Shown one piece after another: positions 19,554 to 30,103 of a stretch of DNA of 64,000 bases. Source of the DNA: Zasmidium citrigriseum. Lineage: Eukaryota; Ascomycota; Dothideomycetes; Mycosphaerellales; Mycosphaerellaceae. The stretch spans positions 248,001 through 312,000 of the forward strand of contig NHNW01000004.1 in NCBI GenBank assembly GCA_002786025.1. Direction: 5' to 3'. The notes below the pieces were generated by a model, which had not been told where the DNA came from, made no database searches, and worked only from the letters and a program-made list of their open reading frames with translations. The translations under genes and the position numbers were made by a program. Position 1 is the first letter of the stretch. Every line of letters begins with the position of its first letter.

Positions 19554-21163
19554 GATTGCGGTGGTGATGTGTGAGGATCAGAGGTGATGGGTGTCTGGTG
19601 CAAATGTCAGTCGTGTGTTGTGGGAGCAGGCAGAGATTGCCTTAGCAACCAACGGCGGGATGGCGGGGAGGACGTACGGTTGCGAGGTGTAGTTGTATTC
19701 GAAAGTGTGCGCGGGGGTGACCAATGGTCGGGTATCAAAGGACACTTTACAGTGGAGTGGACGATGGAGTGTCTTGAGGTGAGGATGCAGAGAGGATTAA
19801 AATCTCGGTGGTGAGGCAGAAAGCACGGCTGAAGCGTAGAATCGCATAGAAGGCTGGAGTTCAGAGAGAGCTATCTAGAAACATCTTAGCGCGCCGTCAA
19901 ACGCAGGGCCCATTTGCGGCTCGCCCTCAAATCTCACGTGTTCCGAAGCTTCTTCGACAAGCATCTCTCACACTCCTGCTCACTTCACTTCACCTCTCAC
20001 AAAGGGACGTCTAGAAAGCCCTTCACACATGCCAAACACCTGCGCTAGAGCTGACCAAGCCAAGCCGGCGTTGCTATACTTGCTGGGCAAGTCTTCATAG
20101 AGTTTCTCGCTTCTTCGATCTCATGACACGGGTCAGTTTCCGTCAATGCTGCATTGAAGTAACAGTCTTAATAATATCCGGCTACGATGTAGTCTACACT
20201 GACTTCTCGCACGATCCAAATGCTGACCGTCACTTGCTGAACGAGTGTACATTGTAGAAGTTCAGCTCGACTCAACGGAGGACTGGTGGGTTATCCTTCG
20301 AGTGTCATTAGCTGAGTTCGCTGCAGCGGGACCATGTGATGAACAGGTTTCGTATTATGAGAGGTGAGCGTTTGGAGACTGATATCAGTGGGTCAATGTG
20401 GTCTCATGCCCTGCAGCATCAATCATGAGCTTCGCGTCTGCTCCCTTCCCATGCCCTCATATTCTAAGTCATTCTTCCCAGCAACTCCTGGAATCTCAAC
20501 GTTGGCCGAAAGTACCCCCATTTTCAAGCTGCTACAGCTTGCGACCTCTCTTCTTGCTGCGAGTCATGGCTGCACTTTGCAGAGCAGAGAATGCCCTTGT
20601 AGTGCCAAAGGCAGACTGGTATGCCGAAGCGTGCGATCCTGGAAACATTCAGTCCCGGACCGGTGGAGAACAAGAGGGCGTTATAGGCACCCGCGACAGG
20701 TCCGATCCTGCTGAAGCCTATGGCCAGTAGCACTGAGTTGCTGGAGCACCATATCAAGGAGGTGCACGCCACACCGAAGGCGGCGAGTCCCAGTTTGCCT
20801 CGAACGGTCTTGATCATATCTCTGCCGATGACGATGAAGTGGAAGGATCGTAATTGTCGAGTATGGAATTTGGAGGTCGTGGTGGTCTTCGAAGGGTGCT
20901 TGGGATGGTCGCTTAGAGCCTGCTGGCAAGCCAAGAACGAGGTGTTGCACGACGCTGCATGTGATTCGACGCAATGCTTGCAGTCAGTGATGCGGATGGT
21001 AAAGAGACAACAAATCTCAAATTCTCCATTACGGACGGGTATTGGGTATCACACAAATCGCTTAACCAGCAGAGTCTCTAAAGGAAAAGCAACCCTCTTC
21101 CTGCTGTTGTTCATATCACCGCTCTTCTCTCCCATCTCTCATCTTCCCTTCGTCCCTCCGCTC
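19554..21163. other. Intergenic, Hsp90 promoter and 1 kb of unassigned sequence
   Basis: It contains the Hsp90 promoter at the left. On the minus strand, 20524-20817 could encode 97 residues (MIKTVRGKLGLAAFG, then a hydrophobic stretch with LAIGFSRIGPVAGA). This faintly recalls small glycine-rich membrane proteins of the ISG12/IFI6 type, but I cannot support it. The rest shows nothing. Confidence 0.4.
19941..19958. promoter_or_regulatory. Possible heat-shock element upstream of Hsp90
   Basis: GAAGCTTC at 19945-19952 has the GAAnnTTC form of an HSF half-site pair, flanked by further TTC units at 19941 and 19953. It is about 390 bp upstream of the Hsp90 start codon. Spacing of the outer units is imperfect, so this is a weak call. 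Confidence 0.3.
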
Positions 21164-21427
21164 TTAAGCTGGAGGAGGCAGCTTATGCGCCTCCTCCTTC
21201 TCCTTCTTCGCGATCACGTACCAGGCGTGGATGACGCCAGGGATCCAGCCAAGGACGCACAGCAGGATGTTGATCACTGTTCGTCTAAGTCAGTTGTTGT
21301 TCGCGGGTCGCAAGGTCGTGTGGAGCGTACGGAAATCAGCGCCGCAGCCCGCCTTGAGCAGGACGGAGACGAATGGCAGGAATATCGCGAGCAGGTAGAG
21401 GCAGACGTTGCCGTTGGAGGAAGGCAT
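21164..21427 (-). CDS. PMP3: Pmp3/UPF0057 plasma-membrane proteolipid
   Basis: Two exons, complement of 21164-21276 and 21331-21427 (54 bp intron, donor GTACGC, acceptor AACAG), 69 residues. Small two-helix membrane protein of the Pmp3/stress-responsive proteolipid family, involved in membrane potential and salt tolerance. Helix 1 is LYLLAIFLPFVSVLLKAGCGADF and is cut here to its core VCLYLLAIFLPFVSVLLK; the splice restores the family's LINILL block, followed by CVLGWIPGVIHAWYVI, the second helix, and a charged tail ending LPPPA. Each exon alone is too short to be noticed. The match to family length and both helices makes the call firm. Confidence 0.93.
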
Positions 21428-23061
21428 CGTGGAGGAGCAGTGCCTGGTTGTGGTTAGCTGAGGATCATTTTACTGTCGAAGGATCATTTTGCGATACTCA
21501 CAATCGATTTTGGTATCAATTCGTTTTTAGAGGTTGTTCGGAGTTGTTGTCGCGATCAGAAGACGCTGGTTGTGATCGAGTTGTCGTGAAGTTCTAAAGT
21601 GACTGAAGAGACAAACAAACCCTGCTGCCTTACCTGCCCACCTATATACGCGCGCTTCACTCAGCACAGCCGATGATGAATAACCGCTCGTTCGGAGCCA
21701 TGGCATGCTCAATTCGCCATTCTCTGTTCGCGGCGAAGCAAAAGAGACGGCCCTGGAGAGAGATGACGTTTCACCTCAAACCCTCGGGCCACCGATCCGT
21801 TCAGTGGCCAATCGCGCGCCTGGGCAAGGTCTCCCTCTCGCCAGTCGTCACAAAATACTATTCTCTTCTCACACTCTGCCCAGCTGATCGTTTAGAAAAT
21901 GTTCTGTCCAGAACATTGTCATGACAGGAAGAAGTTCGCCTCAAGCTTCGTCATGCTCCCGCGGAGTCCAAAAGGCCCTCGAGCTCCTCCAACGCCTCTC
22001 CAAGACCGGCCTGCGCGGCCAGCTCAAAGCCCAAAAGAGTGATGTTCCTGACGTCCCGGACGAATTTCTCCATGTCGGGGTGGCCGATAGACCGTACGAC
22101 ACGCCTTCCTCCCCTGCATGAGGCACAAGGCTCTTCGAGAGCGATCTGAACACGGCGGCCTTTCTTGGCACAAGTTGGAGAAAGGACCTCCGCTGGGTTG
22201 GAAGTCGCCGATTGTTCTCGACACTACCCAGGACACGATGCCATTTGGAGATTCGGCGAAAGTCGACGATGCGTTGATGAGCTGGACTATGTTTGCGACT
22301 TTGCGGTCTTCAACATCCCTTGGCATCACCACGCCTTTGGTAGCTGGAGTCCCCAATAGACACTTTCCAATTCATTGGCATGACAAGTGGGAACAGACTC
22401 TGAATGGTTTGGACGATGCGCGAGACAGCCAGCAGGATCCTCGATTTTACGGAGCAAATGTAACAACCACGAAGGTATTGTTCGACCTCTCGAGCTTGCA
22501 CTCACGGGCATGGAAGCCATCCATGTTGATCGATACCTTCCCTTAGTGTTCCGTCCAAACTGAGCACAACTTTTGCAGCAATTCCTAACTTTTCCACCAA
22601 GGATTGAAAGGATAATATCTCCTTCAAGAGCTTGGAGTCCTGTACCTGTTCGGAGAGAGCTGATCTTCCCTGGGATTGAGCGGGAGGCGCAAGGTAGGTA
22701 CCTATTGCGCAATCCTTCAAACATGACCGAGAAGAAAGCGGAGTCGAGAGTTACCAAATGCAGCGCTTTTGGGGGCTGCCTCTTCGTTACTGGCTGAGAA
22801 GACGGAGCTCGCAGCTCTATAGAGACGCGTAGGGCTGAAGGACTACTTGCATGCGATTGTACGATGTACGCGGACGCAGGAGATGCCACGCAGAGTATGC
22901 GTAGTTTGGATGTAATGGGTTATGCCTGCGACATGAATGAGGAAACCAAGGTAGAAATCTCACGATTATGAAAGACAGGTTTGCCCAAGAGGTCATTCTT
23001 CCTCCCCTACTCCGCCTTCTGTCTACGAAGTCCTGGATCGAACGACGAAGTCACGTCAACG
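21428..23061. other. Intergenic, no gene recognised
   Basis: 1.6 kb with small overlapping frames on both strands only. The right part should contain the permease promoter. No RIP signature. Confidence 0.5.
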
Positions 23062-24662
23062 ATGGAGCTCAAGACGTCTTCCGCGCACGGCGCGCGTGAA
23101 GCCGATGCCAACAACATGATCCGAATGGGTCGGAAGCAAGAGTTGAAACGACAATTCAGTCCCCTGGCCATGATGGGCTTCTGCGTCGTCCTCGGCGTTT
23201 CCTGGCAAGCTACTCTATTCGGAACGGCCTTCAGTTTGCCCAATGGTGGACCCGCTGGCGCGATCATCATGTACATCTTCGTCGCTGTCGGCTTGCTCTT
23301 CACTAGCCTTTCACTCGCTGAGATGGCTAGCATTGCGCCCACAGCAGGCGGACAGTATCACTGGGCCTCAGAACTGGCAGCCCCATCGATTCAGAAGCAG
23401 CTTTCATTTATAATCGGTTGGGGAAGTAATTACGCGTGGCAGATCTTCCTGTCGTCGGCGACACATGGTTGTGTCTCAATCATACAAGGCCTCATCACGC
23501 TCTACCATCCCGAGTACCTCCTCCACCCCTGGCAGCAGGGACTAGTCGTCATCGCGCTAGTCACGATCATGACCGCCTTCAATGTCACCTTCTTGGACTA
23601 TCTGCCGTACCTGGAGTCCATCTTACTGGTGATCCATGTCATGGCCTTCATCGCCTTCGAAATCACCATGCTGGTCATGGGCCCACGAGTCTCAGCCTCC
23701 GCAGTCTTTCAAAACTTTGAAAACTTCTACGACTGGCCAACGATGTTCGGCGCCGTTCTTGCTGGGACGTTCGCCGCCATCTCATCGCTTACATTCGCCG
23801 ACAGCGTCGCGCACATGGCCGAGGAACTCGAGAACGCTGCCCTTTGGCTGCCCCGTACCATCGTTGGAGGCGGTCTCGTAAACTACATCCTGGGATTCCT
23901 CATGCTTCTAACGTTCCTGTTCCGAGCAGACAACATCCCCAAAGCCCTCCAAGACAATCCAACGACTCCTTTCCTCGCCATCCTGCAGGATATCACCGGC
24001 AGTCAAACCGCCGCTTGTGTCATGGGCGTCTACATCGCAGTGGCATTCTTCTTCGGCGCCAACAACATGATCTCCACGGCCTCAAGGCAACTCTACGCTT
24101 TTTCTCGGGATGGAGGTGTACCCTTCGGCGCGCAGTTGCGGAAAGTCACGGCTTCTGGTGTTCCTTTCAACGCCATCATTGCGACCTGGGTCTTTAATAT
24201 CATCCTTGCCTGCATTGTCATGAGCTCCACGATTGCTTTCCGGATCATTGGCGGTCTTGCGGAATCTATGGTCTTGTCGAGCTACTGCATGAGCATTTGC
24301 ACGGTCTTCTTTCGTCGATTGAAAGGACCGTTACCCAAGGCCCCTTTCTCCCTTGGATGGTGGGGATTTCCCATCAACCTTTGCGGCATTTTCTTCACGC
24401 TTTTTGGCCTCATCATGGTGAGTGTGACGGAGACGCTTTTTGAAATTTCGCTGACGAATTCTCGAAGGTGTTCTTCCCGATCATGCCAAACCCATCATTG
24501 ACGAGCATGAATTGGTCGTCCGTGGTGTACGTCGGCATGGCGATTCTACCGTTCATCCTGTATGCAGTTCACCAGCGGAAGGTCTATGTTCCTCCTGTGG
24601 AACTTGTGCGTGACAGCAGCGAGTGGAATGTCGACTTGGAGACACATCGAGAGAAGGACTAG
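23062..24662 (+). CDS. Amino acid/GABA permease, APC superfamily
   Basis: Two exons, 23062-24417 and 24468-24662 (50 bp intron, donor GTGAGT, branch CTGACG), 516 residues with about 12 predicted membrane segments. Plasma-membrane or organellar proton-coupled uptake of amino acids, GABA, choline or polyamines. Seen: the first-helix block FSPLAMMGFCVVLGVSWQ, NGGPAGAIIMYIF, the conserved SLAEMASIAPTAGGQYHW after helix 2, and SRDGGVPFG between helices 8 and 9, all characteristic of the fungal ACT/Uga4-like group. The start at 23062 (MELKTSS) is the first ATG; the frame is open further upstream only from a TTG. The family is large and substrates cannot be told apart by eye. It is convergent with the glycosylase gene, 184 bp apart. 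Confidence 0.9.
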
Positions 24663-24846
24663 ATTATCACAGCGAACCCAGGTTGCATTGATAGGATGCA
24701 AATTGTCGTTTTCTCTAGCATTGTTGTTACAAGGGATATCTGGTATTCGTACAACTGCCTGACTACTTTTATTTCAAAGCTTCACTCAACTGGCCGTTTC
24801 TTAGAAAGTGTTCTGTTTACCGCCCTCATATCACCAAAAAAAAAGC

Positions 24847-26301
24847 TCAAGCTTCGTCGGCTGGCGTATCGCTCAACTCGTTCTCACCATTCTCGTCTTC
24901 TCCATTCTCATCGTCGTCAGTGCCATCGTCATTCGCGGCGGCTTTCGCTTTCTTACGCGCCGCAACGGAGACTCCACCCTTCTTCGCACCATGTCGTTTG
25001 ACGAGATGTTCGATTGGACATCCCTCTTCCCAGTTGGCGCTGCTCTGGCCAGTGGCGGCCCTGCATCTCGGACAGACCTTGCCGTGTTTGATGAGGAGCT
25101 GATGAAGAGGGTACTTCAGCTCGTCGGGAATACGAACATCGCAGTGTGAGTAGGTTGTCTCTCGATTGACCTTGGCCTGTCCTTTCTTTGTCGATTTTGG
25201 GACCCATCCCAGGTACTGGCAGAGCCGGAAGACGTGGGTGTCGACAGCGAAGCTAGGGCGGCGAAGACAGAAGAGCGCTACACAGGAAGCGGTTTTCGGC
25301 CCAATGCCTGGGAAACTGAGCATCTTGTTGATGGCATCGTCCGTGCTGAGTAAGTGCAGATGGTCGAGAGAAATGATGTTCTTTTTGGCTTTGGCAATCT
25401 CCTCCTGTTTCTCCTGCTCTGGTTCGTTTTCAGCGCCTGGTGGGCCCTGCGAGGCATCGTTTGAAAGAGATTTCTTGCGCTCTTGATTCTCCTCGTAAGC
25501 CATCTGAAGGATGGCTTGAATATCCTTCGACTTCACTTGCGCCAGTCCGCCGCGCTCAATGGCTTTGAAGACGTCCTTCTGTGGCGCCGTTCGGACAGCG
25601 TCCCAGTCAACACTTCCCGCTCCAATGCCTTCGTCTATGGTACCGAATCGGGCTACCAGACCTTGAAAAGCCGTGCTGGAGTTCTTGTTGGTCGTATTTG
25701 CGCTGAGCCGTGTGCGAATGAGAGCATCCAATACTGACGGCACCTCACCACAGCCGGCAACGTCCAAGGACGGTGGCGGGACAGCTTTGGGAGCAATGAC
25801 TTTTCCGTGCGCTTTCTCCAACAAGCGAGTGACTTCATGGCACTCCTCAGGCGTCGGTCTCTGATAGTCAGGGAAAGGCGTGATGCCAGGTGTGAGAGAG
25901 TACTTTGGCTTCTTGGCTTTCTTTGGAGTCTCCTTCACATCTTCTTGGACAGTATCCTCGGCTTTAATTTCGACAGATTCGGCGTCTTCTTCGATCTTCG
26001 GGGATGCCTTCGCACGCTTTTTCGGACGACCACTGTCCTGATCGGCGCCAGGCGTTGGAAGCGCTGTTCCGAGGTTGTGGGGAAGTTCATTGACATCGAA
26101 GTCTTCCTGCTTGATAGACTTCCTTCCACGTTTGCGATTGTTTGCTGGGGTCACTGGCGTGCCTTTCGCTTTGGATCGTCCCGATATTTTCTTTCCTTGT
26201 CCGGCGAGTGGCGTTGCTGGAGGGCTTGAAAGTTGCTGGGGCTCATCTGCATTCATGGATGCCATTGCTTTGGCCGCCGAAGCTCTCGTGGTGCGAGCCA
26301 T
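24847..26301 (-). CDS. HhH-GPD base-excision DNA glycosylase (endonuclease III-like)
   Basis: Single exon, 484 residues from the ATG at 26301 (MARTTRASAAKAM). Basic, disordered N-terminal 150 residues with nuclear-type KR clusters (NRKRGRKS, RPKKRAK). The glycosylase domain follows: the helix-hairpin-helix SFPGIGPKTAS with the catalytic lysine (about Lys336), then the conserved aspartate in FAVDTHVFR (about Asp354). It should remove damaged bases in nuclear DNA. An insertion rich in Glu/Lys separates the two halves of the domain. The iron-sulphur cluster motif of endonuclease III is not in its standard form: CPRC is followed by a single cysteine 15 residues on, with no partner at the usual C-x6-C spacing. 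An upstream in-frame extension to 26421 begins with TTG and was not used. Confidence 0.9.
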   Translation of the reverse strand: MARTTRASAAKAMASMNADEPQQLSSPPATPLAGQGKKISGRSKAKGTPVTPANNRKRGRKSIKQEDFDVNELPHNLGTALPTPGADQDSGRPKKRAKASPKIEEDAESVEIKAEDTVQEDVKETPKKAKKPKYSLTPGITPFPDYQRPTPEECHEVTRLLEKAHGKVIAPKAVPPPSLDVAGCGEVPSVLDALIRTRLSANTTNKNSSTAFQGLVARFGTIDEGIGAGSVDWDAVRTAPQKDVFKAIERGGLAQVKSKDIQAILQMAYEENQERKKSLSNDASQGPPGAENEPEQEKQEEIAKAKKNIISLDHLHLLSTDDAINKMLSFPGIGPKTASCVALFCLRRPSFAVDTHVFRLCQYLGWVPKSTKKGQAKVNRETTYSHCDVRIPDELKYPLHQLLIKHGKVCPRCRAATGQSSANWEEGCPIEHLVKRHGAKKGGVSVAARKKAKAAANDDGTDDDENGEDENGENELSDTPADEA

Positions 26302-27417
26302 GCTGAATTGAGTCCGTCGGGAGAGTGGTGACCAGAAGTAACGAGCAGACCGGGCAGAAACTATCCTCAAGGTGTTGCGTGGGACCAGGCTCGTGATGAA
26401 GGCCACGCTAGCTTCAGGCAACGTTGATCAAATGGAGAGTGAGTCACAATTCAGATAACTTGAGCTCAATGTGTGACGGCGACTGAATGTTCATGTGCCA
26501 CGAATGGCAGGTTTTGACAAGAGTCGAGGAAAGTGCATTGGATGGGCTCTTGATGAAAGAAGTGGCAGGCTCGATGACGATGCTCTGGACCCCTGCCCCA
26601 AGCACGGACCTCACGCTAACGCAGGTACGATCTCTGGCCGTGAATCGATCTCACCTCACTCCATCTCCTCATCGACATCTCATCTCAATCAAATTATGCA
26701 CTCTGCATTCAGCAGTATAGCTGCGAACATGAAGGCAGACTTTTGGAAAGGCCAGTGGAGTGCTTGAGCTATGGCCGGGCCCAGTGAGGGATCGATTCAG
26801 GAGCAGGTTCAGTCTCCCTAGAGCGAAAAGGCCTATCAAGCCGCTCGTTGGCTGGTCCCCAAGACGGCATTCGCTTCGGCATAAGATGCCATTAATGAGA
26901 TGGAAATGTCGAATGAGCCTCTGATTCCCCTCGGATGAGAGAAGCACGTCTTGGGATCAGAACCACAAGCCGTTCGACCATCTATTGAACCTCTGATTAA
27001 GCCCGAGATCACACACGCAAGCAACCAGCGAGCAGCCCGAATGCTTGACTCTCGCAATTGAAGCAGAGTACTTCTCAGAATTGCCATCTTGTGATTAGGC
27101 TGAAGTGAATGGAGGCTCGAAGGTGGTGCTGCCTGCCAACCCCGAATGCCACAGTAAGGTAAGCAATGAAGGTCGGGAAGGAGCAATGAGTGAATGTCGA
27201 GGTCGAAGTAGGTGCGCGGCTATCGAAGGGCTTATTCATTTCACGCCCGTGCGCCGCTGCGTGCCTTCCATTGCTTTCCTCGAACTTCAAGCTGTCTTGT
27301 CCTCCCCCTCCTTTCTCCTTCTCCCGCCGACACCAACAATCGTCTCTGGCACGCATTCAACACCGCGCGAACATCGAACCGGACACCGCTTAGCAACACC
27401 ACTCACCCACCCCCATC
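26302..27417. other. Intergenic, divergent promoters of the glycosylase and secreted-protein genes
   Basis: 1.1 kb between the two start codons. Small frames only. The right end, just before 27418, is C- and A-rich as in many fungal leaders. Nothing else recognised. Confidence 0.5.
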
Positions 27418-28121
27418 ATGAAGGCCATTCTCTTCGTGCTCGCCCTCCTCGCCACCTTCTCGTCCCTCGTCTCCGCCTGGGGTATCGGCCTCTACTCCGA
27501 CGAGGACTGTAAGCCTCAGGACACCGCATCACATTGAGGACATTCGCTGACTGCACGCGATTCATCCAGGCTTCAAGGGAAATCCCATCTTCGACATGGT
27601 CATGTACTATGGAACGAACGACGGCGAGGAGTTCTCCGCCTGCATAACTGTTGGCGAATCGTCCCCGGACGTAACCTGTTGGAAGGCATGTTCCCAACTG
27701 AGTGCGCCGGAAACAAAGCTGACCCTGGGTACAGAGAGACCCGGCCGGTGCAACTCGCCCCTGCGACGGTCCCGTGGGCAACATCAAGGGGGTCTACTAC
27801 ACCGGAGAGTCGGACTGCTGCGTCGGCTTCTCGTCGGATTGCTTCTACAGTGAGTCTGAATCGCAGAAGCCATACCATTGCATGTCTGTTACTGACCCTC
27901 CACCTTTTCAGACACCTGCTCCTTCCACGGCGATCAGTGCCTGTGGACTGACGGCATGCCGGGAGCAAGTAAGTCTTTAGAGCTGCTATCAAGTATCGAG
28001 CATGGCTGACCTTGATACAGGCAGCCCCTACGTCACCTTCAAGTGCAAGCGCAACTGGAACCCGGTCGAGGGCAAGGAGGACCTCAACAGCACCTTCGTC
28101 CCCATCGATCCCCCCAAGTAA
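27418..28121 (+). CDS. Small secreted cysteine-rich protein, five exons
   Basis: Exons 27418-27508, 27570-27670, 27735-27849, 27912-27968 and 28021-28121 join in consistent phase to 154 residues. Each intron is 51-64 bp with GT/AG ends; three have CTGAC-like branch sites. A clean signal peptide, MKAILFVLALLATFSSLVSA, is followed by a mature protein of about 134 residues with nine cysteines, including a CC pair (ESDCCVGF). No known domain is recognised. Secreted, small and Cys-rich proteins of this type include candidate effectors and cell-surface proteins, but nothing here shows a role in host interaction. The second intron is the least certain: reading through it changes frame and loses the Cys-rich block. 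No single exon exceeds 40 codons, so frame-based scans miss it. Confidence 0.75.
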
Positions 28122-28357
28122 GAGTTTCGCTGGTTGTGCGAAGTTCAGAACTTGCCTCATCACCCACTCTTCCTTACTTCACCATGAGATACGATCCACC
28201 CTCACAGGCGTGCTACGCATGCCAGCGGAGGATCACACGCCACTGTAGCAAGTAGCTACTGAAGTGAGACAACAGGGATTGCTCAAGATACTTTCACTTT
28301 GTGTTTTCCATTTACTTCACCGCCAACTGTTCTTTCTGTCAAATACACAAGATTTCA

Positions 28358-29335
28358 TCAAGAAGATCCATTCATACCAGCTGACTGCACCCTCTTCGCC
28401 GCCGCCGGAAACAGCTTCCAACCATTCTCACCGATTGAGCCTTTTTGCAAGCCCAGCTCTTGTTCCGCCTTCAGCACCGCCAGTCTGTTCTCCTCCATGG
28501 TATCATGAGTGGAGCATGGCACACCGCAATCAGCACCATAGACAACATGTTCACTACCGACCATCTTGACAGCGGGTTGCATACCCGTTCCAGCCGTCGC
28601 TGCTGTGTCAACATACAAGCTTGACAACTGCTTCTTGATGTCTTCCCTTGAGATGCTCTCCGGATTCGGCACCCAAGGCTCAGCACCAAGGAGTTCCAAT
28701 CGACCAGCAAGAATCGGAGTTACACCCCCGCAGTGTGAGAAGACGAACTTGATGTTGGGGTACTTCAAAAAGATGCCGCGGTAGAGCATGTCGACGATCA
28801 CCCTCGTCGTCTCGAACGCAACTTCGATCAGGGGCGTCGGTCGGCCGTCCTTTGCTGGCGCGTATGCATTCGGATGGCTGAAGACTGTCGCACCCATGGC
28901 ATCGAGTTTCGCCCAGACAGGATCAAGAGACGGATCGCTTAGGTACACATCCTTTCGAATCGCACTGACCGCAAAGCCATCAGCATGGGGTTCATTTTGC
29001 CCTCGCTCAATCTCATCCAAACAAGCCTGTGGATCTTCCGTGGGCAAAGCACACAAAAGACCGAGTCGAGTTGGATGCTTGCGAACTTGAGCAGCCGCGA
29101 AATCGTTGCTTTCTTTCAGAGCTGGGATGTTGGCTGGCAGGTACGAGAGCATCTGCATCTGAACACCAGCTTTGTCCATGTACGCTATCGAGTCGTCGAT
29201 GTTCCATGTCCAGTCCTCTGGCATGAGGAAGCAGAGGCTGTGGAAGGCATTTACTGCGGCTTTGCGTTCTTCGTTGGTTTTGAAGGGTGGGCGGAAGTGG
29301 CCGTGGATGTCGAGCCAGCCGAGAGAAGACATCAT
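28358..29335 (-). CDS. Amidohydrolase family 2 (ACMSD/6-methylsalicylate decarboxylase-like)
   Basis: Single exon, 325 residues. TIM-barrel metal-dependent hydrolase/decarboxylase of the Amidohydro_2 family. Seen: the N-terminal metal ligands in DIHGHF (about 9-14), FSHPNAYAP with the next histidine, FSHCGGVTP with the following one, and YGADCGVP with the conserved aspartate. Family members decarboxylate aromatic or aliphatic beta-carboxylates such as 2-amino-3-carboxymuconate semialdehyde, 6-methylsalicylate or 5-carboxyvanillate; the true substrate is open. A second Met follows directly (start 29332 is equivalent). It is tail-to-tail with the secreted-protein gene, 236 bp apart. No biosynthetic partner genes are adjacent. 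Confidence 0.9.
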   Translation of the reverse strand: MMSSLGWLDIHGHFRPPFKTNEERKAAVNAFHSLCFLMPEDWTWNIDDSIAYMDKAGVQMQMLSYLPANIPALKESNDFAAAQVRKHPTRLGLLCALPTEDPQACLDEIERGQNEPHADGFAVSAIRKDVYLSDPSLDPVWAKLDAMGATVFSHPNAYAPAKDGRPTPLIEVAFETTRVIVDMLYRGIFLKYPNIKFVFSHCGGVTPILAGRLELLGAEPWVPNPESISREDIKKQLSSLYVDTAATAGTGMQPAVKMVGSEHVVYGADCGVPCSTHDTMEENRLAVLKAEQELGLQKGSIGENGWKLFPAAAKRVQSAGMNGSS

Positions 29336-30103
29336 TCTTGTGAAGTAAGTCTGTTATCAAATTGGCACCTTGATGGGTGGATGGCAAAATAAAGCTTCAA
29401 TGTTCTGGTCCTTGGAAAGATTGGAAGTCAATCCATCGTCATTGATCGCCACGGCGGAGATAGGACGCTTCTCCGTTCAGCTTGCATGAAGAGTGCCTCC
29501 CGGCCGGTAGTAGAGATCTTCAAGACTATGCTCAGTCCTCGGGACATAGTCTGCATCTGTGTTTACGCTGAAATACATTTGGACGATGGTGACCAGGGAG
29601 GGGCAGGTAGGAATAGGAAGCTCAAGCTGCTGATGATGGAATCTGTCGATACAACAGAGGCCATTGCCTCGACCAGTACTTCAAAGTGGAATACTGATAT
29701 TTTTTCAGAGCTGATGTGATTTCGACTAGTTGCGACAAGTAAGTGAATGTGAAACGCGAAGCATGTGAAGAAAATCGTTATCGATAGTCGCCACGGCAAT
29801 AGGCAGCAACGGCCGAGCCCGTGGCAAGTAAACAAGGATGTGACGTCTTTAAACTTCACAACAGCGGCGATAAGGAGTCGCTGAGAGACCATCAACCTGT
29901 GAGCGACAACCTTCTGTCAACATTATCGGTCATCGCGACTTACAGACCACAGGGCGGACACACGATCATCGCCCAGGCGCCGCGGAGCGTTCAAACCCGT
30001 CAACACCCTTGCGTCGCCCAAGAAACCCACCTTTGCAGCAGCAACTGAACGAGACCTGCTCAGCGAGTGGTTTGCCGATCAAGCCAAGTACGATACAAGT
30101 GAT
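29336..30103. other. Intergenic, divergent promoters of amidohydrolase and SNF2 genes
   Basis: 0.77 kb between start codons at 29335 and 30104. Small frames only, nothing recognised. Confidence 0.55.

Noticed and set aside
20524..20817. Possible 97-residue membrane protein on the minus strand
   Set aside because: Hydrophobic, Gly-containing stretch only. No clear family, and overlapping frames are equally long.
22981..23061. Upstream extension of the permease
   Set aside because: It begins with TTG; the first ATG is at 23062.
26302..26421. Mitochondrial-looking extension of the DNA glycosylase
   Set aside because: It has no ATG, only a TTG. Tempting as a dual-targeting signal but not supported.
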